This document shows positions 58,801 through 64,000 of a stretch of DNA of 64,000 bases, in pieces. The translations under genes were made by a program, and so were the position numbers. The stretch is from Paragordius varius. Lineage: Eukaryota > Nematomorpha. Each line of letters opens with the position of its first letter. The first letter of the stretch is position 1. The stretch is taken from NCBI GenBank assembly GCA_964247055.1, contig OZ176050.1, forward strand, positions 4,340,001-4,404,000, read 5' to 3'. The notes under the pieces were generated by a model. The model was not told the DNA's origin, did no database searches, and was given only the letters and a program-made list of their open reading frames with translations.

Positions 58801-60934
58801 GGGTAGGGATTTTTTGTTGATATTCCACTACTGTAAATCCTATTTTGATACTTTGTAATTCTTGCTCATGTACGATTCGTAAAAGAAAAATTTATTATTC
58901 ACTCATAAACCAAATGACAAAAAAATGGAAAAATAAAAAATCATATTTTTTACATATTATAAAATATGAATAACATTTTAAAAATAAGTTTAGCTAATAA
59001 ATATAATTTAAAAATTTTTTAATTTAGTTTAAAATAATTTGTGTTTGAGTATGTTGAAAAAAATTTTTTGATCTGAGTTTTAATAAAAACTCCAACTATA
59101 TGATTTAGGCTATTTATAAATTGTAAATATCTGATAAAATTATAATAAATATTAACTCAAGTATTATCATTATTTTTTTGATAATCCTTATTATACTTAA
59201 TTTCTCTTTTTTCCCAATTTGATTTTCTTTCATTATTTCAAAAACTACATTAATAAATAAAAATTTTTGCGGCAAATGAATTCGTTGGCAATAAGCTATC
59301 TCATGAAAAAATTTTCGTTAGAAATTGACCCTCACACAGAGTGTAGTTGGGATATTATTTTATATAAAACTATAGATTTTTGGGTCGATTTAGACCTTAT
59401 AATTTAAGTAAAAATGCTTTCTAATATTATGTATTATTATAGGTAACATATACAACAAAGAGAATAAAGTGTTTCGCTGTTTTATGACCCAATAATTATT
59501 CTCTTTATTGTATATATATATATTCTATCTGGCTATTAAAAAACTAGCAATGTATCACTGTATGAGTAAGTATATATTGCTAGAAAATTATTAATTATTG
59601 CCAAATAGAATATGCAGCAAACAGAATTATTATTGGCTAATAATAGTAAAAAGTGAAAAAAATAACTATAAGTCAATAATACTGCTCTTTGTTGTATATG
59701 CTATTTGACAATAATTTTTAACTTTCTAGCAATGTATATTTACTCACACTGTATTTTTAAAACATTTAAACTATTCAATATATGTAAAAGGTGTTAAATT
59801 GCCCATATTTAACAATAATACTACTTTTTACAGTGTGCAAGTTAAGATAATAAACTAAAATATATAGGAAATAATTTAAAAACTCATCTTTATTACCAAA
59901 TTTATTTTTAGTTGGGTACCCGTTTGGCAGTGTAATTTATCATTTTATTGGGGACAGTGCGCCTTTTTGGATCATTGGATTAATAACTATAGTTATCGGA
60001 GGTTTACAATAACTTTCTTCCGTAAATTTTTAATTTCAAACTAGATGAACAATTTACTATAAATCATACATACTCCTCTAAAATTACAATTACAAATTAA
60101 TAAATTAGTTGCTTAATATGTTAATATTTTCTAGGGTTTACATGCTATATTATAAGACCAGAAATCAAACCACAGGTATAAATTTATGTAAAATTTAGAA
60201 TATACCATACCAAAACAATTACCTTTATCTATTTCGAGATAATTACATCCTAATCGCTACCGGTAATTATATATTTTTAACCATGCTTTTAAATTTTATT
60301 GAGTTATTCGAATTAAAAAAATTTACTTGTGTTGAATTTTATCATATAAAAATATTTATTTTATGACAAAATTATAAAAAACTAATTATTTTAATAAAAC
60401 TATTTGTAAGAAAAATTTAAAACGTATTGAGACAAGATATGTTTTATGCCCTCTAAAAATCGCTTGACGATTGGTAAATTCAGATCTTTTTAAATGTTAT
60501 TATCGATATCATTAGTTAAATTTGATAAATTTTTTATAATTGTTATCATAGGATTTATTTTAATAATGCTCCGATATATTACTTTTTAAAATATTTTTGT
60601 TATATACTAATAGGTTCCATATTCTTCTCTACCCTTTCTATTGCTGTTTTGGAACCATCCTTACCAATATGGCTTATGAACAAAATACATCCAGCACAAT
60701 GGAAATTAGGTATTTGTCAAAGTTATTTTATTAAATTTTAAGAATATAAATAATAATTATTTTTTTTAGACATTTTTTGTTTAACAAAAAAAAACAAAAA
60801 TAAATTTATATTTATATATATTTATATAATTAAATCCCAATATAATATCTTTTAGGTACCGTTTTTTTACCAGACAGCTTCGGATATTTGATTGGAACTA
60901 ATTTCTTTGCGAAATTCGCCTATAATGTGGGAAG
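52843..60934 (+). CDS. SLC18A (VMAT): Vesicular monoamine transporter (SLC18 family), partial, 11 exons visible
   Basis: Loads monoamines into synaptic vesicles in exchange for protons; 12-TM major-facilitator protein. Exons: 52843-53014, 53916-54297, 55076-55279, 56413-56471, 56610-56693, 58143-58235, 59912-60001, 60135-60175, 60199-60262, 60614-60709, 60856-60934; 454 aa plus 2 nt, open throughout, ending in a good donor (AG|GTATGG). Seen: TM1 with LDNMLLTVVVPIIPP (the conserved Asp); a long basic/acidic luminal loop (exons 2-3, with DYEYEYEEYY); TM2 with RVGFLFASKAIIQLFINPLI (conserved Lys); then GRALSGMAFGVF, VGYPFGSVIYHFIGDSAPF, FRDNYILIATGS, IAVLEPSLPIW (conserved Glu; LPIW favours VMAT over the acetylcholine transporter) and LPDSFGYLIGTNFFAK. 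TM9-12 are not found before the window ends, so the gene continues beyond. Intron 8 is only 23 nt; introns 3, 5 and 6 carry repeats. Confidence 0.9.
53787..53804 (+). repeat. 18-bp motif shared with 36384-36401
   Basis: Second exact occurrence of AGCTCATTCACATGGCCC, here in intron 1 of the SLC18 gene, at the right end of a moderately GC-rich stretch (53510-53800) that is probably the body of the same repeat. Confidence 0.5.
55735..56225. repeat. Second foldback-type repeat with 21-bp minisatellite arms
   Basis: Left arm (55735-55815) has about four units of the form TTCAAATTYACCCTCGAACAA; right arm (55976-56220) has about 12 units of the reverse complement, TTGTTCGAGGGTGAATTTGAA. They are separated by about 160 bp of AT-rich sequence. 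The unit length is 21 bp, as in the unrelated array at 30.3-30.7 kb. Because it is a multiple of three, long repetitive open frames exist on both strands (FEGEFEL-type and its antisense); these are not genes. It lies in intron 3 of the SLC18 gene. Confidence 0.85.
56831..57015. mobile_element. ~185-bp palindromic MITE family, copy 2
   Basis: Starts CAGTATGAATAAGTATG and ends CATACTTACTCATACTG-type sequence, with TA on both sides (56829-56830, 57016-57017), indicating the Tc1/mariner superfamily. The arms pair across most of the length (TTAATTATTGCCAAAT against ATTTAGCAATAATTAA). In SLC18 intron 5. Confidence 0.8.
57168..57190. repeat. (TA)n microsatellite
   Basis: Short TA run directly abutting the 3' end of Helitron copy D. 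Confidence 0.85.
57193..57723 (-). mobile_element. Non-autonomous Helitron, copy D (complete, 531 bp)
   Basis: Read on the minus strand: A|TCTATATATTTATAAAAATG at the 5' end (57723) and ...ATTTACGCTAG|T at the 3' end (57193). The 3' stem GCTGC-GTA-GCAGC precedes the CTAG as in copy A, and a second small hairpin GAAGTCC-TTC-GGACTTC lies just inside. It is a short internally deleted version lacking the ~320-bp units, and sits in intron 5 of the SLC18 gene 175 bp after a MITE. Confidence 0.85.
58288..59282. mobile_element. ~1-kb near-complete palindrome in SLC18 intron 6
   Basis: The outermost paired blocks are CATTTACCGCAAAAAATTTT (58291) and AAAATTTTTGCGGCAAATGA (59262). Pairing continues inward: AGAAAATCGGAATT against AATTTGATTTTCT; AATAATGATAAAACTTGAG against CTCAAGTATTATCATTATT; ATAGCCTAGAATCATGTAGT against ACTATATGATTTAGGCTAT; TTTTTATTAAAACTCGG against GAGTTTTAATAAAAACTCC; TTTATGAGTGTATAATAAAT against ATTTATTATTCACTCATAAA. 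Each arm is about 440 bp, and the centre is itself a small palindromic MITE (58735-58842). No coding. Superfamily not determined. Confidence 0.8.
58735..58842. mobile_element. Small CAGTAGTGGAATATCA MITE at the palindrome centre
   Basis: CAGTAGTGGAATATCA on the left is mirrored by TGATATTCCACTACTG on the right; the right end is followed by TA and the left preceded by TAC, compatible with a Tc1/mariner-type insertion into the loop of the larger palindrome. Confidence 0.65.
59556..59751. mobile_element. ~185-bp palindromic MITE family, copy 3
   Basis: Same family as 56831-57015: TATGAGTAAGTATATATTGC at the left, GCAATGTATATTTACTCACA at the right, with AATTATTGCCAAATAG and CTATTTGACAATAATT pairing inside. 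In SLC18 intron 6, about 160 bp before exon 7. Confidence 0.75.
60176..60198 (+). other. 23-nt intron in the SLC18 gene
   Basis: Starts GTATAAATTT and ends AAAATTTAG, with only A/T plus one G between. Removing it links ...RPEIKPQ to NIPYQNNYLYLFRDNYILIA, restoring the conserved segment before TM7 of SLC18 proteins; reading through it meets a stop at once (GTA TAA). It closely resembles the two 22-nt introns at 4044 and 4287. Confidence 0.75.
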
Positions 60935-61121
60935 GTATGGACTACAGTATAATTACTATATTGTGAGACTAGTCAGAATATATTTAAAGCAAAACACAGT
61001 CACTTTTTTTTATTAATAAAATGCGGATTTTATGGCTCAAAAATATATTAATGAATTAAAAAAAATTAAAAACGAATTTGAAATAATATGTTGTAAACGG
61101 TAAATTTAATCTATAAACTAT

Positions 61122-62010
61122 ATTTGGTTGGTTGGTTGATTATTCCTAAGTCGTAAATGACTTTTTGGATATAGTTTTCACTATTTCTTTCCACTTTCTT
61201 CTATATTTTACCGCTAGATTGAGATCTTTAATGTCATTTTAGTCTCCTCTTTTATCATATCCAACCACCTCATCGGTGATCGGCCTCGTTTCCTTTGTCC
61301 TTCTACCTTCCCAAACAATGTATCTTTCTCTAGAGAATTCGATCGTATGACATGATAAAATGTTAACTTTCTTTTTTTTTCTCCAGGATGTTTGTTTTAG
61401 GCTTTATTTCTGTAGTAAGATTTCCATTCTTAATTTTATCCTTTCAGGTGTATCCTAGCATCCTACGCCAGCAGCTCCTTTCGATAGCCATTAGCCTTTC
61501 TTTGTCTTTCTGAAAGTCCAGCTCTCTCCATATGTGGTGACCGGGAGAACGAAACAGTAGAGCAATCTTTTTTTGGTTTCACCTCCTACGCTTTTGTTTT
61601 TCCAAATCTTTATTAGTTTGGTCATCGCTTCTTTACCCAATCCTATTCTCTTTCTGATGTTAGAACCCATCCTCTAAAATTACTGCGCCCAAAAACGTTA
61701 ACTGTTTAGCTATTTCTATTTCCACTTCCTCTATAATAATTGTAGGCTTTTCTCCAGTTACTATTTTGGTTTTGTTAGGGTTAAGCATCATAACTCAAAC
61801 GTTCCCTTCGAATCTCTTCAATCAATTCCTTTAAATCATTTACACTTTCAGCTATAAGAGTGGTATCGTCTGCAAACTTTAAATTATTGATTGTTATCCC
61901 TCCCTGTGCACATATTGCAGATAAGGGGATAAGCAACACCCTTGTCTGACTTCTTTCAAGATAGGTATTTCGTATGTGTCCCCCGCTGATGTTCTAATAA
62001 TCGCATCTAA
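61122..62010 (-). mobile_element. LINE remnant (reverse transcriptase and 3' region)
   Basis: On the minus strand: EIPILKEVRQGCCLSPYLQ (RT motif 'vRQGC.LSP'), then NNLKFADDTTLIAES (the catalytic 'FADD' box) separated by much less sequence than normal, so an internal deletion is present; then LTFLGAVILEDG, TTYGESWTFRKT and a GRSPMRWLDMI-like segment near the end, all in the order of a non-LTR element C-terminus. Many stops and frame changes: dead. The 3' end near 61122 is followed by a tandem of CCAA on the minus strand, a possible LINE tail. Clade not determined. Confidence 0.75.
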
Positions 62011-62060
62011 ATTTAATGACTATAAATACCTCATAGATGAGTCAGAACAATCTTTTATAT

Positions 62061-62314
62061 CAGGGGTGTCTAACACAAATGGCTTCGCGTGCCGCATTCT
62101 AAACTTAAAAAACTCGGCTAACATATATGGGCATTCAAATATTTTATAAGACAATCTACTGTTTATTTCTCCATATCTTTCTCTAGTCACTGGGAAAAAA
62201 TTGTTGAAACCATTTTTATTACAAATATTTTTAAAAACTATTGAATTGTAATAAGTTTTAATTTTTCGCGGGTCGTAAATATTAGCTTGGAGGCCCTTTT
62301 CTTGAACACCCATG
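62061..62314. mobile_element. hAT-type MITE
   Basis: Starts CAGGGGTGTCTAACAC and ends CTTGAACACCCATG (reverse CATGGGTGTTCAAG). Flanking octamers TTTTATAT (62053-62060) and CTTTATAT (62315-62322) match at 7 of 8 positions, the expected hAT duplication. No coding. The 97-codon minus-strand open frame here is not a gene. Confidence 0.75.
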
Positions 62315-62322
62315 CTTTATAT

Positions 62323-63065
62323 TGTAAAAGTTTTAATGCGTTAGATCAAAATATTTGGGTAAAAGATAAAGCGCCTATTTTCGGGTCGCGCTTCAAATCA
62401 ATGAAATTAAAGGACAACATAGGCATAACTTTGGCACCCGCTGCATGAATCAGTGATGGCACCCCCTCCGTGATTATATATAAAATATATATATAAATAT
62501 ATATAATCAAAATAATAACTTTTAAATACCTATTTTTTAATAAAATTTCAAAATTCTGAAACCCCGCACTCCTTCAACTATGGGGTCGGGTGTATTAGCC
62601 TTTATTTGCCCTCCCCTAGACACCTCTGAAGGGCTACCCACCCCCCTTTGTGGCTATAATACATTATTATACTTTAAATTTGTTAAAAATATTAAACCTA
62701 AAACCATTTATAAACTCACAATTAAAAAAACAACTGTATTTACAATATAGTTTAATTTCGTCAATTTCCTTAGTTGTTTTATTAACTCAAATTAAAGACG
62801 TTAATAGTATTTGTTAAAATTAAAGTTAAAATCATTTTTCAAGGTGGAGTATTAAGCTTTTTTGAAAACGATATAAGATTATTCAGAGATTAAGGAGGGT
62901 TCTGAGCCCTAAAATTAACTATGGCATGCAAAGTTATTCAAAATTTTAGGACGGTGTAATAAAATACTAATGAGAGGGAAAGTGTTGTTAATTGGGAACC
63001 ACTACTAAGGTTTTTTAATGATAAGCACCATTAATTTTATAAAATACTGATTTATCAAATAATGG
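62323..63065. other. Repeat-like, GC-richer DNA
   Basis: Contains CAGTGATGGCACCCCC (62450), C-rich blocks at 62555-62655 and GGGAACCACTAC (62993). The last, read in reverse, resembles hAT ends such as that at 27869, so a degraded hAT-type element may span roughly 62449-63002. Ends and duplications could not be confirmed. Confidence 0.35.
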
Positions 63066-63071
63066 GACATT

Positions 63072-64000
63072 TACACTGTGCGGCAAAAATTGGGATCAAA
63101 AAATAAAGGTATGAATCATATATCATTCGATAGTTAGTTATAAGCAATATTATCGATATATGATATATGGGGCTAGATAAAGTTATTTAAATTTTCCAGT
63201 TATTAGCCAAAATCAAAAAATCGCATTTTTTTCGCATATTAGGTCAAAGAAAATCAAATACAATAGATGAAAACGTGTCAACTAAATTTTATTTGTTTTA
63301 TTATAACATAAGGATAATTCTAAACGCAAAATACAATCAAGAGAGATTTTATATTTTTTCGCAGGATCCCAGAAAGATTTTCAAGAATATCGGCTAAAAA
63401 ATCGCGATTTGGTGTCAAATTTGAATCATAAAAACTTATTATATGCGGTTAATTTTTTTAAAACAATCAATTATTAACTCTATATATAGAGATTACCAAT
63501 ATATTACGTTCAAAAAAAAATTTATGCCCTATATAAAAAAAAAATTTTCCGATAATTTGCACCAAAGCGGAAGCTGCATAAAATACTATAAAACATCCAA
63601 TATATATTATGAATATTTTTTTATACAATAGGAAAAAAATCTCTCACCTCAGATTTTGGATTTAGTTATCCGAAAATCTAGATTATATATTTTGGGCGCC
63701 ATTTTGGCTTTTATAATGGCAACATAAAAATCCCTAATTGAAAAATCGATGATAGATTTTTTTTCTGCATCGAATTGTATGGAAAAAGTATAAATAATAT
63801 ATATAAGGTGTTTTGTAAAAATTATAACAGTATCCGCTTAAATGCAAATTGAAAAAAATTTTTGAAGGCAATATATTGGTTATGTCTGTATATAGAGTTA
63901 ATATATGATTGTTTTTAAAAAAATAAAAATCTTTTACCGCATATTAATGAGATTTATGATTCAAATTTGACACCAAAGGGCGATTTTTTAAATGACATTA
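63072..64000. mobile_element. Large palindromic element cut by the window edge
   Basis: Paired blocks: AATCGCGATTTGGTGTCAAA (63400) against TTTGACACCAAAGGGCGATT (63965); TTTGAATCATAA against TTATGATTCAAA; ATATGCGGTTAATTTTT against TTTTACCGCATAT; TTAACTCTATATA against TATATAGAGTTAA; ACCAATATATT against AATATATTGGT. The centre is near 63692. A Tc1-like start TACACTGTGCGGCAAAAATT is at 63072, so by symmetry the right end should lie about 310 bp beyond the window. No coding in the visible part. Confidence 0.65.

Noticed and set aside
4044-60198. Assigning the window to a dicyemid or orthonectid because of the micro-introns
   Set aside because: Most introns here are long, gene spacing is wide, and a vesicular monoamine transporter is unexpected in nerve-less dicyemids. 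Left as a hypothesis only.
62020-62313. 97-codon minus-strand open frame
   Set aside because: It coincides with a hAT MITE and its flank; no protein similarity recognised.
1-64000. tRNA, rRNA and other structured RNA genes
   Set aside because: No cloverleaf with conserved boxes, and no rRNA-like sequence was noticed on either strand by eye; a covariance-model scan was not possible.

Overview
This is a very AT-rich nuclear window (my impression by eye is well over 70% A+T) from an animal. It holds spliced genes with GT-AG introns, among them a CNNM metal transporter and a vesicular monoamine transporter, so the source should have, or descend from, an animal with a nervous system. I cannot name the species. 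Introns of only 22-23 nt in two genes recall the very short introns reported for dicyemid mesozoans, but most introns here are 57-1700 nt, so that is only a lead.

Layout. 0.5-3.9 kb: a complete non-autonomous Helitron and MITE-like repeats. 4.0-4.35 kb (+): a small tail-anchored-type membrane protein, readable only if two 22-nt introns are removed. 5.9-6.3 kb: LINE remnant. 8.2-12.6 kb (-): complete 10-exon mitochondrial glutamate dehydrogenase, 552 aa. 13-17.9 kb: inverted-repeat elements and a 2.2-kb Helitron with tandem units of about 320 bp. 18.5-27.0 kb (-): complete 11-exon CNNM (ancient conserved domain) transporter, 1357 aa. 27.5-33.7 kb: hAT-type MITEs, a foldback element built on a 21-bp minisatellite, and a second Helitron in opposite orientation. 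34-44 kb: mostly gene-free, with a decayed mariner transposase at 38.9-39.8 kb. 44.5-50.3 kb (+): 5-exon multi-C2H2 zinc-finger gene, 1381 aa. 52.8-60.9 kb (+): 11 exons of an SLC18-family vesicular monoamine transporter, running past what the window shows (TM1-8 only). 61-64 kb: LINE remnant, hAT MITE and the left part of a large palindromic element cut by the window edge.

The genes are not a functional cluster: one mitochondrial enzyme, one plasma-membrane magnesium transporter, one likely transcription factor, one synaptic vesicle transporter and one unknown membrane protein. The exon models were built by hand from splice signals, reading frame and family conservation. GDH, CNNM, the zinc-finger gene and the small gene all close into uninterrupted reading frames. 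The repeat fraction is dominated by inverted-repeat DNA elements, many of them sitting in introns.
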